Below are positions 1-8,005 of a stretch of 64,000 bases of DNA, one piece after another. The DNA is from an archaeon HR01 (GTDB taxonomy: Archaea; Thermoproteota; Nitrososphaeria_A; Caldarchaeales; Caldarchaeaceae). The DNA lies in assembly GCA_002898355.1 (NCBI GenBank), contig BEHD01000003.1:1-64000 (forward strand). The letters run 5' to 3'. The notes under the pieces are model-generated. The model searched no databases. It worked only from the letters and a program-made list of their open reading frames with translations, and had not been told where the DNA came from. The position numbers were made by a program, and so were the translations under genes. Each line of letters begins with the position of its first letter. The stretch's first letter is position 1.

Positions 1-235
1 TAAACCACGCAAACCGAAGTCGTGCGAGAATCAAGCCCCTCTTACGGTATTTATCGAGGACACTTCGCCGACGTTCCACAGAGAGAAAGATATGGTGATA
101 TCGCCGCTGTAAGCTCCTCATATGGCAGGCTTCCTCAACATCCTGACTGAGCCCTCTTAACCCCCTCTCCCTCCCAACCCAACCCCTAAACCTCTCCCAG
201 AGCTCCCCATATACGACAATACTTGTCTTATCCAT
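1..235 (-). CDS. Small protein with RHH-like N-terminus (3' end outside window)
   Basis: A minus-strand frame opens with ATG at 235 and stays open to base 1 (78 codons), so the C-terminus lies outside the window. The N-terminus reads MDKTSIVVYGELWERFRG and continues into GLSQDVEEA. That is a short beta strand followed by two helices, as in ribbon-helix-helix (CopG/Arc/VapB-like) DNA-binding proteins. The rest is very Arg-rich, with predicted helical character and no motif I recognise. An upstream ATG at 271 is in the same frame, but the RHH-like alignment favours 235. It might be an antitoxin or a small regulator; the resemblance is by eye only, and a degraded gene cannot be excluded. Confidence 0.5.
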   Translation of the reverse strand, partial: MDKTSIVVYGELWERFRGWVGRERGLRGLSQDVEEACHMRSLQRRYHHIFLSVERRRSVLDKYRKRGLILARLRFAWF

Positions 236-374
236 ACTCCATGCCCTAATTACTGTCAGGAGTACAATCATACTCAGGGTTTTCTTTTACCATACGTTGT
301 GGCTTAATTCATTGTATTATTTCCGGTCTCTAAGCCGTGTAGGTGCGTTTTCCGAGGGTGGTTTTATGGGCCGG

Positions 375-390
375 GGGGTTTTGAAACCCC
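375..390 (-). terminator. Hairpin just downstream of tRNA-Ala(GGC)
   Basis: Read on the minus strand this is GGGGTTT-CA-AAACCCC, a perfect 7-bp inverted repeat starting 2 nt after the tRNA 3' end. It could act as a processing or termination structure for the tRNA transcript. Its shape also resembles a T-arm. The function is inferred from position only. Confidence 0.4.
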
Positions 391-392
391 GA

Positions 393-498
393 TGGACCGG
401 GCGGGACTTGAACCTTATCGGCCAGTTCAACTTCTAGGAGCTGGCTCGCGACCTCCCGCACGCCAGGCGGGCGATCTTCCAGGCTGATCTACCGGCCC
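393..498 (-). tRNA. tRNA-Ala (anticodon GGC) with an intron in the T-stem
   Basis: The 106-nt gene folds into a 74-nt tRNA once 32 nt are removed. The acceptor is GGCCGG-type with G3:U70, the AlaRS identity pair, and the discriminator is A. The anticodon stem CCCGC/GCGGG encloses the loop CTGGCGT, giving anticodon GGC. The T-stem GCGGG/CCCGC around TTCAAGT can only form if 415-446 is excised, so the intron interrupts the T-stem between positions 51 and 52 instead of the usual 37/38. A TATA-like element at 521-533 lies about 28 nt upstream. CCA is not encoded. Confidence 0.93.
415..446 (-). other. 32-nt non-canonical tRNA intron with bulge-helix-bulge
   Basis: On the RNA strand the exon sequence GTCG pairs with the intron sequence CGAT to form a 4-bp central helix. 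It is flanked by 3-nt bulges CG|A at the 5' site and AA|G at the 3' site. The inner helix is GCCAG/CTGGC closing a 15-nt loop. Cutting at the standard positions within both bulges regenerates exactly the GCGGG T-stem. The outer helix is weak, so this is a relaxed BHB. The tRNA-splicing endonuclease is the expected processing enzyme. Confidence 0.9.
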
Positions 499-520
499 CT
501 GCTGTTGCTCCTGCCTTTTG

Positions 521-554
521 ACTAATAAGTTTTCATGGCTAAACACTTAAATTA
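521..554. promoter_or_regulatory. Divergent TATA elements for tRNA-Ala and pgk
   Basis: Two archaeal TATA-like boxes lie back to back. One reads ACTTATTAGT on the minus strand (521-533), about 28 nt before the tRNA-Ala 5' end. The other reads CTTAAATTA on the plus strand (546-554), centred 26 nt before the pgk ATG at 576. The second spacing implies a leaderless pgk mRNA. Confidence 0.6.
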
Positions 555-575
555 GATATCTTGAAGCCGGCATCC

Positions 576-1778
576 ATGGTGGATTTTCTCTCTATTGATG
601 ACTTGGAACTGGCTGGGAAGAAGGTCTTCGTCAGGGTTGACATCAACACACCTGTGGACCCGTCCTCGGGTAGGCTGATGGATTTGGGGCGGATTAGGGA
701 GGCTTCTGTAACAATTCGGGCCCTCAGCAAGTCGGCGGTGGTTGTGGGCTCCCACCAGGGCAGGGTGGGGAGGAGCGACTACATATCCCTAAAACAGCAC
801 CGTGAAGCCCTCTCAAAGATGCTGGGGACCGAGGTGAAGTTTGTGGAGGATGTGTTCGGTGAGGCGGCGAGAAACGCCATAGACCGGTTGAACGAGGGCG
901 AGGTTCTCATGCTGGAAAATCTAAGGTTTGCGGCCGAGGAAAACTATGAATACAGCTTCGAGGATGCCGCCAAGACCCATCTCGTCTCCAACCTAGCACC
1001 CCATCTGGACGCATGCGTCTTAGACGCCTTCCCCACAGCCCATAGGGCCCACCCATCCATAGTAGGCTTCGCCGAAGTCCTACCCACATGCGCAGGTCTC
1101 CTAGTTGCCAGGGAGCTCAAGGCCCTGACCAGGATTATAGCCACATCCAAGGCTCCCTACACAGCGGTGCTGGGCGGTGCAAAGGTCTCCGACAGGCTGG
1201 AGGCGATAAACGCCCTCATATCCAACGGCAAAGCCGACAACGTCCTCCTCACAGGATTGATAGCCCTAGTATTTCTCAGGGCTGCCAAGGTCCTCAAAGC
1301 CAGTCTGGACCCGGAGCTGGAGCGATACGTTCCCAAAGCAGCCGAACTACTCTCCCGCTACAGGGAAAACTTCCACCTACCCGAAGACCTGGCCATAATG
1401 AAGGACGGTGAAAGGGTAGAGGTGGATGTGAGGGAGCTGGGAGATGCTAAGCCCCTCGATATAGGCATCAAAACCATCGACAAATTCTCCAGAATTATCA
1501 AGAGCTCGGGCACCGTCTATATGAGCGGCCCGCCCGGAGCCTTCGAGTTGAAGGGCTTTGAGAAGGGCACGCATGAGCTGCTTATGGCTACCGCCACCTC
1601 TCTAGCCACAACGATAGTGAGCGGCGGCCACCTCACCACATCTATGGAGACGTTAGGGGTCAAGGAGTGGATAGACCATGTCAGCACAGCTGGCGGCGCC
1701 CTTGTAATGTTTCTTGCGGGCGAGAGGCTTCCGCTAATAGAGGCCCTTAAGAGGGCTGCCGCCAGACACAAGAGATAG
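576..1778 (+). CDS. pgk: Phosphoglycerate kinase
   Basis: This enzyme interconverts 1,3-bisphosphoglycerate plus ADP with 3-phosphoglycerate plus ATP in cytosolic glycolysis and gluconeogenesis. The 400-residue length fits archaeal Pgk. Visible family motifs are VRVDINTPV near the N-terminus, GSHQGR, GGAKVSDRL in the hinge region, SGPPGAFE, and the C-terminal nucleotide-binding SGGHLTT. I chose ATG 576 over the in-frame TTG 561 because the TATA box at 546-554 places transcription start at or next to 576. The HAD gene follows 42 nt later on the same strand. Confidence 0.95.
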   Translation: MVDFLSIDDLELAGKKVFVRVDINTPVDPSSGRLMDLGRIREASVTIRALSKSAVVVGSHQGRVGRSDYISLKQHREALSKMLGTEVKFVEDVFGEAARNAIDRLNEGEVLMLENLRFAAEENYEYSFEDAAKTHLVSNLAPHLDACVLDAFPTAHRAHPSIVGFAEVLPTCAGLLVARELKALTRIIATSKAPYTAVLGGAKVSDRLEAINALISNGKADNVLLTGLIALVFLRAAKVLKASLDPELERYVPKAAELLSRYRENFHLPEDLAIMKDGERVEVDVRELGDAKPLDIGIKTIDKFSRIIKSSGTVYMSGPPGAFELKGFEKGTHELLMATATSLATTIVSGGHLTTSMETLGVKEWIDHVSTAGGALVMFLAGERLPLIEALKRAAARHKR

Positions 1779-1820
1779 TTACTGTGTCCACAGTGATAGG
1801 TAGAGGTTGCATCGCTGGAT

Positions 1821-2462
1821 ATGGCACGGAAGAGATATAGGGCCGTAATACTGGATGTGGATGGGACCTTATACCGCTCCCGCTCCTATGAGACCCATCT
1901 CCAGGAGAAGATTGTGGAGACGCTGGCCGATATGATGGCCGTCAACCCTAGGGAGGCGGGGGAGCTTTTGGAGGGGGTGAAGAGGGCTACAAAAACCGTG
2001 AGTGGGGCTGTGGAGACTCTGGGGCTGGATAGGCATGAATTCTACAGGAGGCTGGCGGCTAGGGTGGCGCCATCCCAGTACATATCATCCGACGAGAGGG
2101 TGGTAGCCCTCCTCAGATTCCTCCGCAGCCAGGGTCTCAAAGTGGTTTTACACACCAACTCGGGCAGGGATCTGGCCCTCAAAGTCCTCAACACACTGGG
2201 CATAGACAGCTCATGCTATGATATCTTGGTGACCAGCGACGACGCGGAGCCGAAGCCTTCGAGTCAGCCTTACCGGTACATCTTGGAGAGGTTGGGGGTG
2301 GGTCCTGGGGAGGTTCTATATGTGGGAGACAGATATGAGGTGGAGCTGGAGCCCGCCAAGAAGATGGGGATGGATACTGCCCTGGTGCATGGGCGGGGAA
2401 AGAGCCATCCAGTCGACTACTCCATCAGCTCTGTCCTCGACCTGTATAACCTGCTGGGGTGA
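1821..2462 (+). CDS. HAD-superfamily hydrolase (phosphoglycolate phosphatase-like)
   Basis: This is a 213-residue HAD phosphatase with all four motifs in order: DVDGT with the nucleophile and general acid/base Asp, HTNS, the KP Lys with a preceding acidic stretch, and GDRYEVEL with the Mg-binding acids. A helical cap follows motif I, typical of the phosphoglycolate phosphatase/PGMB branch. The substrate cannot be told from sequence. It follows pgk on the same strand and its last 38 bases overlap the 3' end of the opposing livF gene. Confidence 0.85.
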   Translation: MARKRYRAVILDVDGTLYRSRSYETHLQEKIVETLADMMAVNPREAGELLEGVKRATKTVSGAVETLGLDRHEFYRRLAARVAPSQYISSDERVVALLRFLRSQGLKVVLHTNSGRDLALKVLNTLGIDSSCYDILVTSDDAEPKPSSQPYRYILERLGVGPGEVLYVGDRYEVELEPAKKMGMDTALVHGRGKSHPVDYSISSVLDLYNLLG

Positions 2463-3162
2463 TACCCAGGTAGAGCCTCCCCAGCTCCGCATGGTTTAGC
2501 AGGTCCCTCGAATCACCTACGAAGACAGGTCTCCCGCTAACCATCAGTACAGCGGTGTCACCCAGCTCGAGGGCCCTCCTAGCATTCTGCTCGGCGAGGA
2601 GTATGGTGACCGAAAACTCGTCCCGCAGCCTTGCAATTATCTCAAGTATCTGCGTCACCATCTTGGGTGAGAGGTTTCCTGTTGGCTCGTCGAAAAGCAT
2701 CACCTTAGGCCTCCTAATCATGGCCATCGCAATAGCCAGCATCTGCCTCTCACCACCGCTCATGTAACCGCTCTTCCTATCCCTCATCCTCTTGAGAACC
2801 GGGAAAATCTCCAGAAGCTCATCTATCCTACCGGCCAAAGTACTATTATCCAGCATATATCCAGCCATCCTGAGGTTCTCGTAGACGGTTAGATTGGAGA
2901 AGATGTTTTCCACCTGCGGCAGGTAGGCTATCCCATATCTAGCGATGGTGTGGGGTGGAAGCCTGGAGATCTCCAATCCATCGAGCTTGATGCTCCCCGA
3001 GTAGATATTCGTCAAGCCGAAGATCGATTTGAGTAAGGTACTCTTCCCGCTCCCATTGGGCCCAACCACTACGTTTATCACCTTCGGAACTATCTCGAGG
3101 GATACATCGAAGAGGACTTGGAGCCTCCCATAGCCGGCGTTTAGCCTAGATATCTGGATCAA
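2425..3162 (-). CDS. livF: Branched-chain amino acid-type ABC transporter ATPase (LivF)
   Basis: A 245-residue cytoplasmic ATPase subunit of a HAAT-family importer. It shows Walker A GPNGSGKST, a Q-loop (LPQVENIF), the signature MSGGERQML with Met in place of the usual Leu, Walker B VMLFDEPTGNL, and a downstream switch region (LLAEQN) with Gln where His is more usual, as in many LivF proteins. It is the promoter-distal gene of livK-livG-livF, 6 nt after livG. The substrate is not certain, because HAAT importers also carry other small organic acids and amides. Confidence 0.92.
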   Translation of the reverse strand: MIQISRLNAGYGRLQVLFDVSLEIVPKVINVVVGPNGSGKSTLLKSIFGLTNIYSGSIKLDGLEISRLPPHTIARYGIAYLPQVENIFSNLTVYENLRMAGYMLDNSTLAGRIDELLEIFPVLKRMRDRKSGYMSGGERQMLAIAMAMIRRPKVMLFDEPTGNLSPKMVTQILEIIARLRDEFSVTILLAEQNARRALELGDTAVLMVSGRPVFVGDSRDLLNHAELGRLYLGITPAGYTGRGQS

Positions 3163-3168
3163 CCCTCT

Positions 3169-3927
3169 TCATCCACCCAGATAGCTCTCCACAACCACAG
3201 TGCTGGAGAGAACCTCTTCAGCCCTCCCCTCGGCGATAACCCTCCCCAGATGCATGGCGTAAACCCTGTCAACATATTGTAGGGCGATATCCAGCCTATG
3301 CTCTATTAGTAAGAATGTTACACCTGTCTTCTCGTTGAGCTCTCTCAGATGGTTGAAAAGCTCGTGGGCTAGGGCCGGGTTTATTCCTGCGGCCGGCTCA
3401 TCCATCATCAGCATCTTGGCACCGCTCATCAAAGCCCTACCCACCTCCAGAAGCTTCATCTGTCCACCGCTCAGCTTGTAGGCCGGCTGATCCCATAGAT
3501 GGTCAAGCCTTATCAGCCTCAACACGGTGGATGCTTTCTCAGCAGCCCTCTCCTCATCCTCAAGCCAGACCCTCTTCAGAGGTGCGGCCGCAAAACTCTC
3601 GCCCCGGTTATGCTCGTAGGCAGTGAGTAAGTTCTCAAAGACTGTGAGCCTTGTGAAAGGCTGGGGGATCTGAAAAGTTCTGACAAGCCCCCTCCTCTCT
3701 ATCTGATGGGTTGGAAGCCCTCCAATCTCGGAGCCGTCAAAAACTATCCTCCCACCGTCAGGCCGGTAAATCCCTGAGACAACATTTATCAGGGTGGTCT
3801 TGCCGCTTCCGTTGGGGCCTATCAGCAGAGTCATCAGCCCCCTCGGTATTCTGAGAGTTACCGAGTTAAGAGCTACCACTCCGCCAAACCTTTTCGAAAC
3901 CTCTAGTACCTCTAGGATGTATTCCAT
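3169..3927 (-). CDS. livG: Branched-chain amino acid-type ABC transporter ATPase (LivG)
   Basis: A 252-residue partner of LivF in the ATPase heterodimer. It carries Walker A GPNGSGKTT, the LivG-typical RTFQIPQPF segment, signature LSGGQMKLLEVGRAL, Walker B MLMMDEPAAGI and a switch His (LIEHR). The typical LivG insertion between Q-loop and signature is present. It starts 36 nt after the livK stop and is transcribed with it. Confidence 0.93.
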   Translation of the reverse strand: MEYILEVLEVSKRFGGVVALNSVTLRIPRGLMTLLIGPNGSGKTTLINVVSGIYRPDGGRIVFDGSEIGGLPTHQIERRGLVRTFQIPQPFTRLTVFENLLTAYEHNRGESFAAAPLKRVWLEDEERAAEKASTVLRLIRLDHLWDQPAYKLSGGQMKLLEVGRALMSGAKMLMMDEPAAGINPALAHELFNHLRELNEKTGVTFLLIEHRLDIALQYVDRVYAMHLGRVIAEGRAEEVLSSTVVVESYLGG

Positions 3928-3963
3928 CTGCCTTTAGAAAAAAGGAGTGGGGGGATTAAAGGC

Positions 3964-5247
3964 TTACCCTGTGAAGGATACGCTGCCGGAGGCGGCGCTG
4001 TAGACCCCTACCTTCTCCCACGTATATCCGCCGGCTGTCTGCCTGACAGCCCATAGGGAGTAGTCGGCCGTGGCCCTGTCGCCGGCGGCGTTCAGGACTA
4101 TCCATCCGCTGGCACCGAAGAAGTTGTTAGCAACATCTGCCAGCACACTCTTCACGGCCTCCGCATCATACTTGCCCACCTGCAACACCGCCAGGGTGAG
4201 AACCCACACCTCATCGTAGGCCGCTATAGCATAGCTGTCGGGAACCCTTCCAAGCCTAGCCTTAGCCTCCTCCACGAGCTTGGTGTATTTTCCTGACTCG
4301 GTGGGGGCGAAGATGGGGTTGATCCAGTTGACCTGGACCGAGAAGGCAGCAGCCTTAGGGTCCTTGATCAGCTCGTCCAGCTGGGCTGTGCCATCGCTTC
4401 CCAGCCACCTAACCCTCGCAAGGTCCGGATAGTCAGCTGCCTGCGAGATGAATGTGACAGCCTCATTGAATGCTATCAGCTCCACGGCGATCTCCTCAGG
4501 CTTGTAGGTTTTCAAAAGCTCTGCCACTCTATCGTTAAGCAGTCGAACCTCTGCGCTAAACTCTTTCGCCTCCGGAGAGTATCTTATACCCTCGGCGTAT
4601 ACGAACCCCAGAGCCTCCCCAGATTTCTTGGTGGCTTCCTGGAGTCCGTCTCCCCATGCGTCCCCTCTCCAGACCTGAACAACCGCCTTAACACCCAGGG
4701 CTTTAGCTACAGCCGATATGGCTGGGCCTTGTATTGTATCGTCTGGGCAGAATCTGTAGACATAGTCGTCCGGTATGGCTAGAGCGGGTGCGGTGGATGA
4801 CTGGCTGACCAGTAGGAGCTTGTTGGAGTCGGCGTAGGATTTTATCTGCCTTACCTCAGCGCTTGTCTGCGGCCCTATGAAGAGTTTGATGCCTCTAGCT
4901 GCAAGGCTCTGGAGCTTTGTCAGGGCGACATCCGGCTTGGTCTGGGTGTCCTCAACCACCACCTCAACGGTTACGGGGATACCCGCCTTCCTCAGATAAT
5001 CGTTCACATCCCTCACAGCGATCTCCACTGTGACCTTGCTGTTTTCACCGTATGAGGCGAGGTCTCCCGTCAGGGGTAGGAGGGCCCCTATTGTGAGCTT
5101 CCCTGTGAAGCCCACCTGCTGGGTTATCGTAGTGGCTTGTGGTGGGAATATGGCGGGCGCCAACGCTATACCAGCTCCCAAACCTATGAGAAGGGCGACA
5201 ACAGCTGCGACCGCCGTCAGGGCGGAAGAAACCCCTCTACTACTCAT
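3964..5247 (-). CDS. ABC transporter substrate-binding protein (LivK/Leu-Ile-Val type)
   Basis: A 427-residue extracytoplasmic receptor. Residues about 8-32 form one hydrophobic segment that probably anchors it to the membrane, followed by a Pro/Thr/Gln-rich linker. The type-I periplasmic-binding fold follows, with IGALLPLTGDLASYG at its start, IGPQTSAEV, SQSSTAPAL and YRFCPDD. The ligand specificity cannot be read from sequence. It is the first gene of the minus-strand livK-G-F unit, divergent from livH across 107 bases. A TATA-like element near 5287-5295 lies about 40-45 nt upstream, so this mRNA may have a short leader. Confidence 0.9.
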   Translation of the reverse strand: MSSRGVSSALTAVAAVVALLIGLGAGIALAPAIFPPQATTITQQVGFTGKLTIGALLPLTGDLASYGENSKVTVEIAVRDVNDYLRKAGIPVTVEVVVEDTQTKPDVALTKLQSLAARGIKLFIGPQTSAEVRQIKSYADSNKLLLVSQSSTAPALAIPDDYVYRFCPDDTIQGPAISAVAKALGVKAVVQVWRGDAWGDGLQEATKKSGEALGFVYAEGIRYSPEAKEFSAEVRLLNDRVAELLKTYKPEEIAVELIAFNEAVTFISQAADYPDLARVRWLGSDGTAQLDELIKDPKAAAFSVQVNWINPIFAPTESGKYTKLVEEAKARLGRVPDSYAIAAYDEVWVLTLAVLQVGKYDAEAVKSVLADVANNFFGASGWIVLNAAGDRATADYSLWAVRQTAGGYTWEKVGVYSAASGSVSFTG

Positions 5248-5321
5248 TCTTCATTATCACCTTGACGATTTACTGTTCATTACTTGGTTATAAGCGTTTT
5301 CAAAAAATTTGTGGAGCGCTA

Positions 5322-5332
5322 CATTTAAATAA
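5322..5332 (+). promoter_or_regulatory. TATA element for the livH operon
   Basis: CATTTAAATAA is centred about 28 nt before the livH ATG, implying a leaderless or near-leaderless transcript. It lies in the 107-bp divergent region shared with livK. Confidence 0.6.
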
Positions 5333-5354
5333 GCTGTGTGGGGTTGATGGGTGA

Positions 5355-6347
5355 ATGGGCCTGGTGGAGCCCCTATTCAGGGATGCGATAATTTACTCCA
5401 GCCTACTGGTTATGCTCTCAACAGGTCTTACCTTCACGTATCTCACGACCCGTGTCCCCAACTTCTCACATGGTAGCTTCGCCACTTTGGGGATATACAC
5501 AACCCTCACACTGGGTATGCTCTTCAGGCTTAACCCATATCTAAGCGCTCCGGTAGCCTTCATAATATCAGGACTTGTGGCACTGACCATGTATCTGGCA
5601 GTTCTCAATCCTCTGGCCAGTAGGGGTGCCGGCTACCTACAGCTGATGATAGCAACCATAGCCTTCGAGTTCCTCATATTCAGCTTCATAAACATCTACG
5701 CCGACTACCTGACAGCCAACTTCGGAGCCATAGTGGAGCAGGCTAGGACGATTTTCTTAAGGAAGCTGGACCTACGCGTGGATTTCGGGCCTCTGGCACA
5801 GGTCCTAGGCATGAGGGCGGCCGGTCTGGATGAGCCTGCCATATTCATCATAGCACCTGCGACCACTTTGGCCAGTGTTGTCCTCCTCCACATCCTGCTT
5901 ACCAAGACCAAGTTCGGAACCGGTATGCGGGCGGCCATCGAAAACCCTCCCCTCGCTGAGACCGTTGGGATAAACGTCAGGAGGGCCTATGCAGTTTCAT
6001 GGTTCATCTCCGGAGGGTTGGCAGGGGTCTCAGGAAGCTTCTGGCCCCTAGCATTCTTGGGAGGGACAGAGACAGGCTCCTTCCTCCTCGTAAGCATCTT
6101 CGCCGCCAGCATAGTTGGAGGGCTTAACAACCTATACGGCGCCATGCTGGGTGGAACTGTTATCGGCCCCGCCGAGATACTCGGGACAGCGGAGTTATCC
6201 TCCGTATTCGGTTCTTGGATAATACCCTACAGGCCCGCCATCCCACTGGCTGCCATGGCTGTGACACTGCTCTTCGCACCGCAGGGACTTACAGGAATGA
6301 GATGGATACACATCGTGAGGTTGAGAGGTTATGGCTCTTCCTCTTGA
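5355..6347 (+). CDS. livH: Branched-chain amino acid-type ABC permease (LivH)
   Basis: A 330-residue multi-pass permease of the HAAT family with about eight hydrophobic segments. It has the LivH-type N-terminal region (PNFSHGSFATLGIYT) and the coupling-helix region AAIENPPLAETVGINV. The later helices carry the Gly-rich segment FAASIVGGLNN and end in LLFAPQGL. Its end overlaps livM by 17 bases. It heads a plus-strand run that continues through livM, two lactate-utilisation genes and pduO. Confidence 0.92.
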   Translation: MGLVEPLFRDAIIYSSLLVMLSTGLTFTYLTTRVPNFSHGSFATLGIYTTLTLGMLFRLNPYLSAPVAFIISGLVALTMYLAVLNPLASRGAGYLQLMIATIAFEFLIFSFINIYADYLTANFGAIVEQARTIFLRKLDLRVDFGPLAQVLGMRAAGLDEPAIFIIAPATTLASVVLLHILLTKTKFGTGMRAAIENPPLAETVGINVRRAYAVSWFISGGLAGVSGSFWPLAFLGGTETGSFLLVSIFAASIVGGLNNLYGAMLGGTVIGPAEILGTAELSSVFGSWIIPYRPAIPLAAMAVTLLFAPQGLTGMRWIHIVRLRGYGSSS

Positions 6348-7467
6348 AGCCCTCTTCTTGTTCGATGTGGCAGCCCTCCTAGGCGTATATCTCATAATAA
6401 CAGTTAGTTTGAATATTGAGTATGGCTATACAGGGATACCCCATTTCGGTAAGGTCTTAACGGTTGCTGGAGGCGCCTTCCTTGCGGGAGCGCTCCCAGG
6501 CCGCTTGGGCTTGCTAATCCTCCAAATCTTTCCACCCTCGGAGGCTGTGAGGATAGACTGCGGAGTGGCGGCGGGCCGTGTGATAACCAGCATCGATGAG
6601 GCCCTCAACCTCTACATCCCATGTAATGTGGGGGTGGTGGACTGGCTTAACAGATTCCTTGCCTCTAACATAGGTTTCGCCCTAACAGTCATATTGGCTA
6701 CCCTGATAGCTGCAGGACTTTTCGGAGCTTTTCTAGGCTTCATCAGCTCGTATCCGGGTATCAGGCTTAGGGGTGACTACCTGGCCATGGTCTTGCTGGC
6801 TATGGGTGAGATACTTAGGATAATCGGGTATAACTACGAGCCCCTAGTCGGTGGCACACTCGGCATATCCCTCCCCAACGTCTTTGCGTGGGCTGGTGGA
6901 GAGTTCAGGTTTATAGTTGCCACAGCCCTAATCCTCCTAGTGGCCCTGGGCGTATACCTGTATGCGGAGCTCTTGGTAAGGTCACCCCTCGGAAGGCTTC
7001 TCAGAGCTGTCCGGGATAATGAGGTGACCGCCGAATCGCTGGGGAAGGATGTTACCAGCCTACGTATGAAGACCCTGGTCGTCGGCTCGGCCATCTCCGC
7101 TATCGCAGGATGCCTGTACGCCCTCTACACCGGAGGCGTTATAGCCACTACATACAACAGGGTTAGCTGGACCTTCTGGCCGTGGGTCATGGTGATTATG
7201 GGTGGCACAGCCAACAACGTTGGAGCTCTGGCGGGGACCTCAGCCTTCGTCGTCTTCCGCCAACTCATCATCTTCTACAAGGATAGGCTGGCCGGGATAG
7301 TTCCTTTCAACGTCGTATGGCTGGACACACTGATACTTGGCCTGGTGCTTATAGTCATACTCCTTTATAGGCCTGAAGGGATCATACCGGAGAAGCCATC
7401 CCTCACTCTGAGAAGGGAGAAGCTGTTAAAGCTGATATCGGCGTCTGAAACAAAACCTAGGGAATAG
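6331..7467 (+). CDS. livM: Branched-chain amino acid-type ABC permease (LivM)
   Basis: A 378-residue partner permease with about nine to ten hydrophobic segments. Family features are NIEYGYTGIPHFGKV near the N-terminus, the coupling region AVRDNEVTAESLGKD, and the MVIMGGTANN stretch. An insertion of about 50 residues (85-130, with two Cys) sits between early helices. It starts within the livH 3' end, and lutC begins at the very next base after its stop, so tight co-transcription is expected. Confidence 0.91.
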   Translation: MALPLEALFLFDVAALLGVYLIITVSLNIEYGYTGIPHFGKVLTVAGGAFLAGALPGRLGLLILQIFPPSEAVRIDCGVAAGRVITSIDEALNLYIPCNVGVVDWLNRFLASNIGFALTVILATLIAAGLFGAFLGFISSYPGIRLRGDYLAMVLLAMGEILRIIGYNYEPLVGGTLGISLPNVFAWAGGEFRFIVATALILLVALGVYLYAELLVRSPLGRLLRAVRDNEVTAESLGKDVTSLRMKTLVVGSAISAIAGCLYALYTGGVIATTYNRVSWTFWPWVMVIMGGTANNVGALAGTSAFVVFRQLIIFYKDRLAGIVPFNVVWLDTLILGLVLIVILLYRPEGIIPEKPSLTLRREKLLKLISASETKPRE

Positions 7468-8004
7468 ATGGAGCTGTTCTGGGAGAGGCTTAGGGAGAAC
7501 GGAAGCATCCCCATCTACTGTCCAAAAGTCGAGGACATGTATGCTAAGGTTGAGAAGATTATCTCTGATATGAACTATTCCCCGACGGCGTTTTATCCCC
7601 GAGATGTTCTACCCACGCTGATTCCCCGCCTCCTCCAAATGTTTGGAATGGTTTGGGGGAGGTCGGACAGCTTTGATGTGAGAAGGGCCAGGCTGGGCCT
7701 GATGGGTGTAGACTTTGGAGTCGCTGAGACGGGGTCTCTTGTCCTATTTACATCCAACACTGTTGAGAGGCTTTTATCATGTCTGCCCGAGGTATTTGTT
7801 GGGGTGGTCTACACCAGCAGACTACTACCTGACCTGGCCTCAACCCTTGGATATGTTTCTCAAGCTTTGAAGGGTGGTAGATGTGTCTCTATAATTACCG
7901 GCCCCAGCCAGACAGCAGATATTGAGCAGAGATTTGTGAGGGGGGTACACGGGCCTAGACAGGTTTATGTCTTGGTGGTGGAGGGTGGGCCAGCAATTCA
8001 GTAG
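7468..8004 (+). CDS. LUD-domain protein, LutC-like (lactate utilisation)
   Basis: A 178-residue LUD-domain protein of the LutC type. Diagnostic motifs are DFGVAETGSLVLF and ITGPSQTADIE followed by RGVHGP. In bacteria LutC works with LutA and LutB as a non-flavin, iron-sulfur L-lactate dehydrogenase complex. The ATG at 7468 directly abuts the livM stop. The next gene supplies the LutB- and LutA-like parts, so the complex appears complete. The oxidised substrate could be lactate or another hydroxy-acid. Confidence 0.88.
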   Translation: MELFWERLRENGSIPIYCPKVEDMYAKVEKIISDMNYSPTAFYPRDVLPTLIPRLLQMFGMVWGRSDSFDVRRARLGLMGVDFGVAETGSLVLFTSNTVERLLSCLPEVFVGVVYTSRLLPDLASTLGYVSQALKGGRCVSIITGPSQTADIEQRFVRGVHGPRQVYVLVVEGGPAIQ

Positions 8005-8005
8005 C

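Noticed and set aside
1-350. Possible structural RNA (RNase P or 7S RNA)
   Set aside because: No conserved core such as the P4 elements or SRP helix 8 was seen, and the stretch is an open reading frame on the minus strand.
1088-1411. 107-residue frame on the plus strand
   Set aside because: It overlaps pgk in another frame, and the Gln/Ser/Arg-rich product is typical of a shadow of a real gene.
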